From: Pseudomonadota bacterium
GTDB lineage: Bacteria; Pseudomonadota; Gammaproteobacteria; Berkiellales; Berkiellaceae
Direction of reading: 5' to 3'
Assembly: GCA_018241965.1 (NCBI GenBank)
Contig: JAFECS010000046.1
Span: 1 to 33,671, forward strand
DNA: 33,671 nucleotides
Shown here: positions 1 through 6,815 of the stretch, in pieces
Layout of the letters: each line of letters opens with the position of its first letter
Numbering within the stretch: position 1 is the stretch's first letter
Notes under the pieces: model-generated
Database searches by the model: none
Told to the model about the DNA's origin: nothing
What the model saw: only the letters and a program-made list of their open reading frames with translations
Made by a program: the position numbers and the translations under genes

Positions 1-1
1 A

Positions 2-442
2 CAATTACTGCTTACCTTGAAAAAAGAAGGAATGACGATTGTCGTCTCATCTCATATTCTTTCTGAACTCGAGGATTACTCTAGCCATATGATTGTGCTT
101 CACGAAGGAAAGTTAGTTAAACAATGCTCACTAACGCAGAGCATAGAAACCGAGCAAAACGCCTTAACGCTTAAAGTTGAATTTACCAAAGAAGCATCAA
201 CTTTTCTGGATGTTCTAAACACCATTCCCAATATTAAGATTAACTCCATACAAAATAAGGTTGTTATACTGACTCTTACTGGCAACCAAGACGCACAACA
301 AGCATTATTAAAAACCCTAATTGAAAAAGAATTACCCGTTCTTAGTATTCAAGAACAAAAACAAAGTATGCAAGAAATGTATTTAGATATTGCTGAACTT
401 CACAAAACCAAAGAAAAGAAAGCAAAGGAAAAGAAGGAATAA
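2..442 (+). CDS. ABC transporter ATP-binding subunit, C-terminal part (5' end outside window)
   Basis: This is the end of an ABC-type ATPase. The frame is open to the window edge and begins inside the nucleotide-binding domain. The motif VVSSHILSELED carries the H-loop histidine (SSH) that contacts ATP gamma-phosphate, and it is followed by the usual IVLHEGKLV strand. About 95 further residues form the regulatory tail common in ABC-2 type exporter ATPases, ending in a Lys/Glu-rich stretch. Walker A, Walker B and the signature motif must lie upstream of the window. The membrane subunit starts 4 bases after the stop, so the two form an operon and probably one exporter. The substrate cannot be told from this fragment. 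Translation from TTG at 17 is not a real start; the gene is simply truncated. Confidence 0.9.
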   Translation, partial: QLLLTLKKEGMTIVVSSHILSELEDYSSHMIVLHEGKLVKQCSLTQSIETEQNALTLKVEFTKEASTFLDVLNTIPNIKINSIQNKVVILTLTGNQDAQQALLKTLIEKELPVLSIQEQKQSMQEMYLDIAELHKTKEKKAKEKKE

Positions 443-446
443 CCAG

Positions 447-1853
447 GTGATTTTCAATCCTGAATTACATCGCAATATATGGTTAGATTTTACTTTTCAT
501 CGCGTTATCATTCTTCCTGTTGTGACAATGTTACTTATTTACCTTTTTTATTTAACAGGTGGGGTAGAAAATAGTGCCTCCATGGCTTTTAACTTAGCTT
601 GGATCTTTATTTTTTTATGGGGCACAAAAAGCGCCTCTGAGACAGTTATCGATGAAGTAAGCGACAGAACATGGGATTTCCAACGCCAATCTTCGATCTC
701 TCCATGGGAAATGACTTGGGGTAAGTTATTTGGCGCAACACTGTTCAGTTGGTATGGCGCCATTTTTTGTTTGGTATTTTATGTACTGCTCAAACCTGCA
801 GAAATTTTTGGCTTTGGTTTTAGTGAGCCAACCTTAACTATTTCTCATGAAATTCTTCTATTAATATTAGGTGGGATATTTAGCCAAGCTTTAGCATTAT
901 TATTGAGTTTACAAATTTTACCACAAATTCGCCGAGATAGAACAAACCGAACTTTTCGTTATTTTGTTGCAGGCTTGGTCATTGGGCTGATGATGACAAG
1001 TTTTTGCTTTAATGCCGCCAAATCCCCTACCACCACAATAAACTGGCATGGATTTACGTATAGTGTAGGCCCGTTTGCCTTTTGCACTTTACTGATGTTC
1101 TTAGCTTGGACAATAATTGGGTTACAGCGCTCATTTTGCAAAGAATTACAGTACCAAAACATTCCTTGGATGTGGGTATTATTTAATATATTTTGCATTG
1201 TCTTTTTTTCTGGGTTGGTGCCTGCAGAAAACTTAAACCTGGGCGATATTGAGATATCAGGGCTCAGAGATATCCAAAATCATTTATTACACGCCCCGCT
1301 TTACTTTGGCTTTTTTATTGCCCAAGCATTGACTTACTTTGCATTATTCACTGACACGCTTTCTTTTATTCGTTATAAATATTTTATCACTCGCCTTCGT
1401 GAAAAAAATATCATTGAGACCTTGCAACAACTACCCTGGTGGCCTATTTCGCTGATAATGACTATCATTACCGGTACGATAATCGCTGTAGTTCAAACGC
1501 AAAATAGCACACTGTTTGAAAACTTTTCACCAGCGATATTTGTTTTAACAACCATTCTATTTTTGGCAAGAGATATCGCGCTTATTCATTTTTTCACTTT
1601 TGCTAAAAATCCTCGTAATGCAACTGGCTCGGCCGTATTATATTTATTCATTTTATATATACTACTACCGTTGTTATTAAAAGCCTTACACCTAGGTAGC
1701 TTGTCGCCACTTTTATTACCAAGTTGGGGTCAAAATACCCCCTTAGCTATTTTTTCCACCGTTATCCAGATTGCCTTTTTTACAAAATTGTGTTTAGTGC
1801 GTTGGAAGCAAAATCTAGACTTAATAACCTCATCTGAGATAGAAAAAACATAA
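447..1853 (+). CDS. ABC-2 type exporter membrane subunit
   Basis: A 468-aa integral membrane protein with roughly ten or more hydrophobic segments across its length, beginning with IILPVVTMLLIYLFYLTG near residue 20. The gene follows the ABC ATPase directly, so it is most likely the permease partner. The start is taken as GTG at 447 (protein begins MIFNPELHRN), because AGAAGGAA lies about 8 bases upstream. A longer reading from TTG at 390 would overlap the ATPase gene by 53 bases and add an implausible Lys/Arg-rich leader. The family is inferred from topology and context; no diagnostic motif was recognised. The 3' end overlaps the convergent methyltransferase gene by 24 bases. Confidence 0.78.
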   Translation: MIFNPELHRNIWLDFTFHRVIILPVVTMLLIYLFYLTGGVENSASMAFNLAWIFIFLWGTKSASETVIDEVSDRTWDFQRQSSISPWEMTWGKLFGATLFSWYGAIFCLVFYVLLKPAEIFGFGFSEPTLTISHEILLLILGGIFSQALALLLSLQILPQIRRDRTNRTFRYFVAGLVIGLMMTSFCFNAAKSPTTTINWHGFTYSVGPFAFCTLLMFLAWTIIGLQRSFCKELQYQNIPWMWVLFNIFCIVFFSGLVPAENLNLGDIEISGLRDIQNHLLHAPLYFGFFIAQALTYFALFTDTLSFIRYKYFITRLREKNIIETLQQLPWWPISLIMTIITGTIIAVVQTQNSTLFENFSPAIFVLTTILFLARDIALIHFFTFAKNPRNATGSAVLYLFILYILLPLLLKALHLGSLSPLLLPSWGQNTPLAIFSTVIQIAFFTKLCLVRWKQNLDLITSSEIEKT

Positions 1854-2438
1854 TGCGGAATCCCAACTACACTCCACCTGAAAAACGGACTCTAGGGGTA
1901 TTCTTAAGCCGGGCAAAGGCCTTAATGAAAATACTTTTTGAACGCTAGGGGTATGGTTAATTTTATCGGCTATTGCAAAGAGCAACTCCTGGGTAAAACA
2001 AGTGGAACAGGTATAAACTACGGTAGCTTGATTCCAGGAACTATGCAAAAAATTACCTTCCACAAAATCACAAGAACGATTATCTTCCCAAAACCAGGGA
2101 AATTCTTTTCTTAAGGTAAGAGATACTTGTAACGCTTGTTGATGTAACAAAGCAGAAGCTTCAATTCCAAGTACTTTACCTACATCTGATTGCATAAAAA
2201 CCTGAAAAGCGCATTTGCCAGCACCAGATCCAAGATCTAAAAAAACATCATCTTTTGTTAGCTGCATCTTGCCCAGTAATTTTTTTACGCTGGGATATAA
2301 TAATTCTCCATAGGTAAGACATACCCCTTGTTTTGCATACTGGGCTGCTTCCTCTGGAGAATAGCTCATTACATTAGTATGTTGGTAGACTTTTTCAAAG
2401 TAACCCTGGTATAGTTCATCATCACTTAATGTGGACAT
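1830..2438 (-). CDS. Dot1-like SAM-dependent methyltransferase
   Basis: A 202-aa class I methyltransferase that resembles the catalytic core of DOT1, the eukaryotic histone H3 lysine-79 methyltransferase. Visible landmarks in order: LTYGELLYPSV (residues 41-51, like the GEL segment of DOT1), the SAM-binding loop DVFLDLGSGAGK (64-75), acidic motif GIEA (91-94), FVEGNF (125-130), VVYTCSTCFTQEL (140-152, at the place of the DOT1 NNFAF active-site segment), SLRPLP (171-176) and a C-terminal SWDSALCFFY strand. The DOT1 Asn-Asn pair is replaced by Cys-Ser/Thr here, so substrate and activity may differ. The start is ATG at 2436-2438; upstream in-frame TTG codons are less likely. The gene is divergent from the MASE1 gene with one base between start codons. 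A host chromatin target is an inference. Confidence 0.8.
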   Translation of the reverse strand: MSTLSDDELYQGYFEKVYQHTNVMSYSPEEAAQYAKQGVCLTYGELLYPSVKKLLGKMQLTKDDVFLDLGSGAGKCAFQVFMQSDVGKVLGIEASALLHQQALQVSLTLRKEFPWFWEDNRSCDFVEGNFLHSSWNQATVVYTCSTCFTQELLFAIADKINHTPSVQKVFSLRPLPGLRIPLESVFQVECSWDSALCFFYLR

Positions 2439-2439
2439 T

Positions 2440-3411
2440 ATGCACGTGTCATCCGCTAATCGTTTAAAATTATTCCATGAAGCAGTTGTAACAAAAAACC
2501 TGCTTGGGGCCAAGTTACCCGCTTTCAAAGCAAACTATAGAGTTCATTTATTTAATAGGCGAGTAGCTGAATTCCTGATGTGTTCCATGCTTATTTTTGG
2601 TGGCCATGAACTCATTATTATTAATACTTTTTTTTCTCCCGTATGGCCAACAGCTGGGGTTGCACTTTCCGCTTTGTTTTTGCGTGGCAATGTCATGCTA
2701 TTTGGTATCTTTGCGGGCATACTTGCAAGTTATTTTTACAACTATAGTTTTGTTTTCTTAGGTATTGCCCAAGCAGCTTTGTTCACTTTTTTTATTTATC
2801 TGGTGAGATTGTTCTCCCTTATTCTCATTGGGCCTGTTACGCCACTTGCCGAAATTAAAACTTTTTGGAAGTTTGTCTTGGTGTGCGCTGTTTTATGTGC
2901 CTGCCATATAGCAGCCATGGGCATTTTGTTTGTACAGACTTTTCAAACATCGATGTCACTTTACGGATGGAGTGTTGCCTGGTTGGGAGAATTAAATGGT
3001 ATTCTTTGCCTTACCCCGCTCACCCTAGTTTTTGATCCCTTTATTGCCAAACATTATTTTGGAAAAAAAGGCTTATCCTGGCAACTTGTCGCACTTGCTG
3101 TTTTACTTAGCCATTTGCTCTATTTTTACGCACAAAACGGTGATCAAAGCGTGCTCTTAGCTGGCGGATTTTTAATCATTTTATGTTTGTATGCACTTGT
3201 CTTTGGGCAAATTCCTACGTGTATGACTTTATTTAGTGTTTCTATTATCTACATTGCAGGCGCCTTGTCTGATGCGCATTTATTTATTGAATCTTCTGAA
3301 AATCAGCACACTATATTAGTGATGCTGCTGTTTACACTTTCCATAGTGTTCAGCTTAAGCATTGGCACCTATAAACAGCAACAGTATTATGCCAAGCATA
3401 AATTAAATTAA
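2440..3411 (+). CDS. Stand-alone MASE1-domain integral membrane sensor protein
   Basis: A 323-aa protein with about eight hydrophobic segments. The segment FSPVWPTAGVALSALFLRGN matches the N-terminal hallmark of MASE1, a membrane sensory domain usually fused to GGDEF, histidine kinase or EAL output domains. No output domain follows; the protein ends in a short basic tail (YKQQQYYAKHKLN). It may therefore act through a partner or have become a membrane protein of other use. The start is uncertain: ATG 2440 is given, but ATG 2578 just before the first hydrophobic segment (MCSMLIFGGH) is possible and would leave room for a promoter. argR follows after 15 bases, suggesting co-transcription. Confidence 0.8.
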   Translation: MHVSSANRLKLFHEAVVTKNLLGAKLPAFKANYRVHLFNRRVAEFLMCSMLIFGGHELIIINTFFSPVWPTAGVALSALFLRGNVMLFGIFAGILASYFYNYSFVFLGIAQAALFTFFIYLVRLFSLILIGPVTPLAEIKTFWKFVLVCAVLCACHIAAMGILFVQTFQTSMSLYGWSVAWLGELNGILCLTPLTLVFDPFIAKHYFGKKGLSWQLVALAVLLSHLLYFYAQNGDQSVLLAGGFLIILCLYALVFGQIPTCMTLFSVSIIYIAGALSDAHLFIESSENQHTILVMLLFTLSIVFSLSIGTYKQQQYYAKHKLN

Positions 3412-3426
3412 GAGGACTCATTCTTA

Positions 3427-3882
3427 ATGACACAAAAAAAATTAGAAGAAGATCTACGCGAATTATTAACGCGTGGTCAAGTAGCCACGCAAGAAGAAAT
3501 CTGTGCACATTTGCAAAAAGCCGGGCATGACATCAATCAATCTAGAGCATCGAGATTGCTTCGTAAGATTGGGGCCGTGAAATCTAAAAATGAATATGGA
3601 CAAATTGTTTACCGATTGCCTAAAGAACCTGCTCCCCCCACTTCTGCCAATCTTTTATTATCTTTAATCATTGACATCGTCGCCAATGAGCAATTAATTG
3701 TGATCCATTGCCAACCAGGTTCTGCTGCGATGGTGGCCAGATTATTAGATCATCATATGGAAAAAGCACAAATCATTGGAACGGTTGCAGGGGACGACAC
3801 TATCTTAGTCGTGCCAAAATCAACCCAACATACAAAAGAAACCATGCAATCGATTAAGAAAGTACTAGCTATGCTGTATTAG
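3427..3882 (+). CDS. argR: Arginine repressor ArgR
   Basis: A 151-aa transcription regulator of arginine biosynthesis and transport genes that forms hexamers and uses arginine as corepressor. The N-terminal winged helix contains INQSRASRLLRKIGAVK (residues 36-52), the recognition region. The C-terminal oligomerisation and arginine-binding domain contains PGSAAMVARLLD (97-108) and the signature GTVAGDDTILVVP (118-130), including the GDD that contacts arginine. Length is that of the family. AAGAGGA lies about 10 bases before the ATG. No arginine biosynthesis gene is in the window, so its targets are elsewhere. The last 14 bases overlap the convergent murI gene. Confidence 0.95.
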   Translation: MTQKKLEEDLRELLTRGQVATQEEICAHLQKAGHDINQSRASRLLRKIGAVKSKNEYGQIVYRLPKEPAPPTSANLLLSLIIDIVANEQLIVIHCQPGSAAMVARLLDHHMEKAQIIGTVAGDDTILVVPKSTQHTKETMQSIKKVLAMLY

Positions 3883-4735
3883 CTTTTTTCGCTGTCGTTA
3901 TCTTTGGAATAACAGTTACCAATTCAACATCTTCCGATGAAATGGCATACCCCAAAAATGTTTGTGCCACTCTGGCAAAACGCTCTATACCATCTGTTGC
4001 CATAAATTGTGTTTCTTGCTTAGTGCCTGCACGCAGCAAATTTTGAGAGGAAAGTAAAGTAATTACCTGTGCCGCTAAAGTATGTGCAGGATCGATTACC
4101 GGAATGGTACCAACTACATGCTGCATGGCTGATTTAAGTACAGGAAAATGTGTGCAACCTAATAAAATGCACGCAGGCTTTGTATTGCCCAAATAGGCAA
4201 ACAAGGGAGATAATAATTTGCTGATAATCTCTTCTACCAATGGCCCTTCGCACCAGCCTTCCTCAGCTAACGCTACCAACAATTGACAAGGCCATTCAAT
4301 CACTGTTCGCTCTGGTGCAAGTGAAGATAAAATATCACGATAAGCATGCCACTTTGCAGTACTTTCTGTTGCCAACACCACAATAGGGCCTTCGCTTGCT
4401 ATTTCTAAGCTTGCGATAGCACCTGGCGCAATTACACCAAGCACCGGTAAGGGTTGGAATTTTTCTTGTAAGGCATCAAGGGCTACTGCTGTTGCTGTGT
4501 TACAGGCCACCACCAATGCCTTCACGCCGGTCGCCACTAAGATCTCATTGGCATTTAATGCATAATCTTTTACCGTTTGTGGGCTTTTAGTCCCATAAGG
4601 CAATCTTGCCGTGTCGCCTAAATATAGAAAATTCTCATGTGGCAAGGCATGCTGCAAAGCCCGTAACACCGTTAAGCCGCCGATGCCTGAATCAAACACG
4701 CCAATGGGAAGATCTTTATTAGTGCTCAAACTCAT
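3869..4735 (-). CDS. murI: Glutamate racemase
   Basis: A 288-aa cofactor-independent racemase that supplies D-glutamate for peptidoglycan. It shows the substrate-binding motif FDSGIGGLTVL (residues 14-24), GDTARLPYG (40-48), and the two catalytic cysteines in VVACNTATA (Cys78) and LLGCTHFPVL (Cys194), with His196 next to the second. It is full length for the family with a short C-terminal extension rich in Lys and Thr. The start ATG (4733-4735) is preceded by GAGAA. It is convergent with argR, with a 14-base overlap and hence no terminator between them. Confidence 0.96.
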   Translation of the reverse strand: MSLSTNKDLPIGVFDSGIGGLTVLRALQHALPHENFLYLGDTARLPYGTKSPQTVKDYALNANEILVATGVKALVVACNTATAVALDALQEKFQPLPVLGVIAPGAIASLEIASEGPIVVLATESTAKWHAYRDILSSLAPERTVIEWPCQLLVALAEEGWCEGPLVEEIISKLLSPLFAYLGNTKPACILLGCTHFPVLKSAMQHVVGTIPVIDPAHTLAAQVITLLSSQNLLRAGTKQETQFMATDGIERFARVAQTFLGYAISSEDVELVTVIPKITTAKKANTA

Positions 4736-4910
4736 AATATTCTCAATGCATCCTGTTTATTGCCTGCTATGCTACAAAAGCCTCTCACAAATAGCTACCT
4801 ACTATGTTGGTATTTTAGCCTAATTGCGCTAGGTGTAGTTACACTCTCTTTGTTTTTTAATTATGGTCGATTTGTATCAAAACAGTCTTTTAATAAAAGA
4901 GCCCTCGGGT

Positions 4911-5246
4911 ATGAAAAGATCAGTATTGATGCTGTGTATGACTTTGACCTTGCCAAGCTTGCAAGCCAATGAAGCGCATTCAAAATCAACCTCCTTAGAG
5001 GGGGCCTATCAAAATGTTATCAAAAGCGAACAAGACGAGATTTGGTGCAAAACGCATCCTGAAGAATGCCAGCGTCGTTTAGATACCCAAAGGGTAAATG
5101 AATTTAAAACTGAGGAAATGCAAGAAAAGGAAGGGTTCTGTGAACGCTACCCTTGGCGCTGTGAGAGCGCAGAGGATAGAAAAGAACGACTTAAACGTGA
5201 AAAATTCTGTAAACGCTACCCTTCCAGGTGTCAGAACAGTGATTAA
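4911..5246 (+). CDS. Small secreted protein with three C-x6-C repeats
   Basis: A predicted 111-aa exported protein of no recognised family. The N-terminus (MKRSVLMLCMTLTLPSLQA) is a typical signal peptide with likely cleavage before NEAHS. The mature part carries three copies of an aromatic-Cys motif: WCKTHPEEC, FCERYPWRC and FCKRYPSRC, i.e. [W/F]-C-x3-P-x2-C, separated by charged Lys/Glu/Arg-rich linkers. Six cysteines in pairs suggest disulphides in the periplasm or metal binding. An in-frame ATG at 4863 would put 16 residues ahead of the signal peptide, so 4911 is preferred although its ribosome site is weak. The 175 bases between murI and this gene hold nothing else I can identify. Confidence 0.7.
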   Translation: MKRSVLMLCMTLTLPSLQANEAHSKSTSLEGAYQNVIKSEQDEIWCKTHPEECQRRLDTQRVNEFKTEEMQEKEGFCERYPWRCESAEDRKERLKREKFCKRYPSRCQNSD

Positions 5247-5260
5247 TATTCAGGCATTTT

Positions 5261-5278
5261 ATGTTCAGATCTGTACAT
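5261..5278. promoter_or_regulatory. 18-bp operator-like palindrome
   Basis: ATGTTCAGATCTGTACAT is an inverted repeat with a perfect 8-bp core (CAGATCTG) and ATGT/ACAT outer arms; only the base pair next to the core is broken. It lies 15 bases after the cysteine-repeat gene and about 32 bases before the -10 element of the next gene, so it could be an activator or repressor site. There is no T-run, so a terminator is unlikely. The binding protein is unknown. Confidence 0.35.
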
Positions 5279-5309
5279 GTTGTAAGAAGAAAATCATGGA
5301 TTAGCCGGT

Positions 5310-5315
5310 TATAAT
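5310..5315 (+). promoter_or_regulatory. -10 element of the 5347 gene promoter
   Basis: A consensus TATAAT lies 32 bases before the start codon at 5347. No good -35 hexamer is found 16-18 bases upstream, which would fit an activator-dependent promoter together with the palindrome at 5261-5278. The transcript would also carry the HTH gene at 5746. Confidence 0.45.
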
Positions 5316-5346
5316 TTATGTAGAGTTTTGCAAAGAGGAATTTATC

Positions 5347-5727
5347 ATGAAAAAAGCACTTACCACCCTTTCTTGCGTTTGCGCACTTGTTTTTGCAAGT
5401 CCGCTTCTTTATGCAGATACAGCTCCTGCATCTCCCAATGCAATGACTGAAACGAATGCGCAAGGACCATATAAAGACGCAAAAGAAAGAATGAAAAATA
5501 TGTCCAAAGAAGAAAGAAAAGCAAAACTTGAAGAAGCAAAAGCTAAATGGGACAAGCTAAGTGATGCCGAAAAGCAAGCTTTTAGAGAAAAAGTGAAAGA
5601 CTTAGCGCAAAGAAGAAAAGAACATCTTGCAAAAAGATGTGCTGAACTGCAACAAAATAATGGCGAGCCTATATATGTACGTATATATGCACTTGAATTG
5701 ATGCAACCAGGGAAAGAAGGCAAATAA
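5347..5727 (+). CDS. Secreted DUF3106-like helical protein
   Basis: A 126-aa exported protein. A signal peptide (KKALTTLSCVCALVFASPLLYADT) is followed by a highly charged helical region with the phrases MSKEERKAKLEEAKAKW and LSDAEKQAFREKV, the Ser-x-Glu-Glu/Ala-Glu-Lys pattern seen in DUF3106-type periplasmic proteins. The start ATG has AGAGGAA upstream at good spacing, and a TATAAT box lies further up. The sigma-like HTH gene begins 18 bases after the stop, so the two are likely co-transcribed. The function is unknown; an envelope-associated role is inferred. Confidence 0.8.
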   Translation: MKKALTTLSCVCALVFASPLLYADTAPASPNAMTETNAQGPYKDAKERMKNMSKEERKAKLEEAKAKWDKLSDAEKQAFREKVKDLAQRRKEHLAKRCAELQQNNGEPIYVRIYALELMQPGKEGK

Positions 5728-5745
5728 AAGATAGGATGTTTTTCG

Positions 5746-5952
5746 ATGTGGTCAAAAAAATTAGAGAATACAAGGACGATGCGTTGGTTTGACAAAGTAC
5801 CCTCTTTCAATTTGAGCACCCTAGAAAGAGTTGCACTTATATTGCGCGAGAGGCAACATTGTGATGATAAACAAGTTGCTGATATTTTAGGATTAACGCA
5901 AGAAAATACGGATAAGTTAATAAAGAACTTAGATAGAAAATTAAAACCGTAA
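5746..5952 (+). CDS. Small HTH protein resembling sigma-70 region 4
   Basis: A 68-aa protein whose residues 23-66 (LSTLERVALILRERQ, then VADILGLTQENTDKLIKNL) fit the helix-turn-helix of sigma-70 region 4 or an RNA polymerase sigma-like regulator. It lacks the region 2 needed for a complete ECF sigma factor, so it is either a stand-alone DNA-binding protein or a remnant. It follows the secreted DUF3106-like gene by 18 bases and is closed by a strong terminator. AGGA lies about 9 bases before the ATG. Confidence 0.65.
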   Translation: MWSKKLENTRTMRWFDKVPSFNLSTLERVALILRERQHCDDKQVADILGLTQENTDKLIKNLDRKLKP

Positions 5953-5954
5953 TC

Positions 5955-5991
5955 AAAAAAGGTGCCCGCATGAAATACCGGCACCTTTTTA
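5955..5991. terminator. Bidirectional rho-independent terminator
   Basis: A run of six A, then GGTGCC, a 13-base spacer that can extend the stem by one pair (with one bulged C), then GGCACC and five T. The A-run and T-run on either side make it functional in both directions. It ends the small plus-strand gene set and also serves the minus-strand gene whose stop codon lies at 5999. Confidence 0.9.
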
Positions 5992-5998
5992 TTTCTTC

Positions 5999-6553
5999 CT
6001 ATAATCTCATCAACGGCAACGAATTACGTTTTGCCATATCAACGAATTTTTTCGCAGTTGGCGGTTGCGTCAGGTTTCGACTAGGTATAAAAGCCACCTG
6101 ATAGTCATCCGCTTGTATTCCCACTGTATGGCTGTTTAATTTATCAAAATAGGCTGTTAGTGTTTTAACATCTCCTTCGCCTGCTTCTAGATCAATGTGC
6201 TCCTCTTGGTTTGAAGTTCTTTTACCCCATTTAAAAAGTGAACGAAAAAAATCCGGAACTTTATAGAGTACTGGCGAGGCAATAATCGGGCCTGCATATT
6301 CAGCACAATGATAAAACCAATTACCAATATGCCCTCTATTAGGTACATAATAAAATGCACGCTCAAAAAATCTTGCGCTAAACCAATGCGGCGTTCCCCA
6401 CAGTTTATCGTAAACAAATTCATATAAGTTACGCCCTGCTTCGGCAGCATATGGACCCGACAAATACCAAATAAGCCATCCCCCGGCAACCGCAACAGCA
6501 ACATTGATGAGCTGCTCTTTTCTTCTCTCGGTGACATTAGATAGTTTTTGCAT
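5999..6553 (-). CDS. Unrecognised small membrane-associated protein
   Basis: A 184-aa protein of no family I recognise. After a charged N-terminus (MQKLSNVTERRKEQ) a hydrophobic segment NVAVAVAGGWLIWYLSG probably inserts in a membrane. The middle is rich in aromatic residues (FVYDKLWGTPHWFSARFFERAFYYV), with a second weaker hydrophobic stretch near GPIIASPVLYKV. The C-terminal third is soluble and acidic, then basic. The ATG at 6551-6553 has GAGG seven bases upstream, so the gene is probably real. An operator-like palindrome lies 30-46 bases upstream. It may be a host-directed or envelope protein, but nothing decides this. Confidence 0.65.
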   Translation of the reverse strand: MQKLSNVTERRKEQLINVAVAVAGGWLIWYLSGPYAAEAGRNLYEFVYDKLWGTPHWFSARFFERAFYYVPNRGHIGNWFYHCAEYAGPIIASPVLYKVPDFFRSLFKWGKRTSNQEEHIDLEAGEGDVKTLTAYFDKLNSHTVGIQADDYQVAFIPSRNLTQPPTAKKFVDMAKRNSLPLMRL

Positions 6554-6815
6554 GACTTACCTCACTACTACTTTGTTTGTAGGTCTCATAAATTGAGACA
6601 TAGTCCAAGGGAAATGTAAAAACTACTGAATAAAATTACGAGTAGAAAAAAGATCTAGATAAAATACTGTACAAACAAATACCTATGAGCGAGCGTTCAC
6701 AGCATCAGTAACCGGTTCTAGTAATTTGATTTTCAACAAAATTAATGATTTGTTGGTTATTAGCTCAGAATAGAATAATTCCCAGAGACCGTTCGTCTTT
6801 TAATTTTTGGTTATC
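6554..6815. other. Gene-free AT-rich spacer
   Basis: No ORF with a credible start or family resemblance was found. Apart from the palindrome at 6583-6599 and the presumed promoter of the minus-strand gene ending at 5999, I see nothing here. The inverted-repeat element begins at its right edge. Confidence 0.6.
6583..6599. promoter_or_regulatory. Operator-like palindrome upstream of the 5999-6553 gene
   Basis: GTCTCATAAATTGAGAC has perfect 6-bp arms and a 5-base spacer. It lies 30-46 bases 5' of the start codon of the minus-strand gene, where a repressor would overlap the promoter or early leader. No T-run is present. Confidence 0.4.

Noticed and set aside
390..446. N-terminal extension of the ABC membrane subunit from TTG 390
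   Set aside because: It would overlap the ATPase gene by 53 bases and add a Lys/Arg-rich leader, whereas GTG 447 has a good ribosome site.
4760..4972. 70-codon plus-strand frame starting MPAMLQKPL with a hydrophobic stretch
   Set aside because: It overlaps the signal-peptide gene at 4911 in another frame, has no ribosome site and ends inside it; chance hydrophobic translation of AT-rich DNA is more likely.
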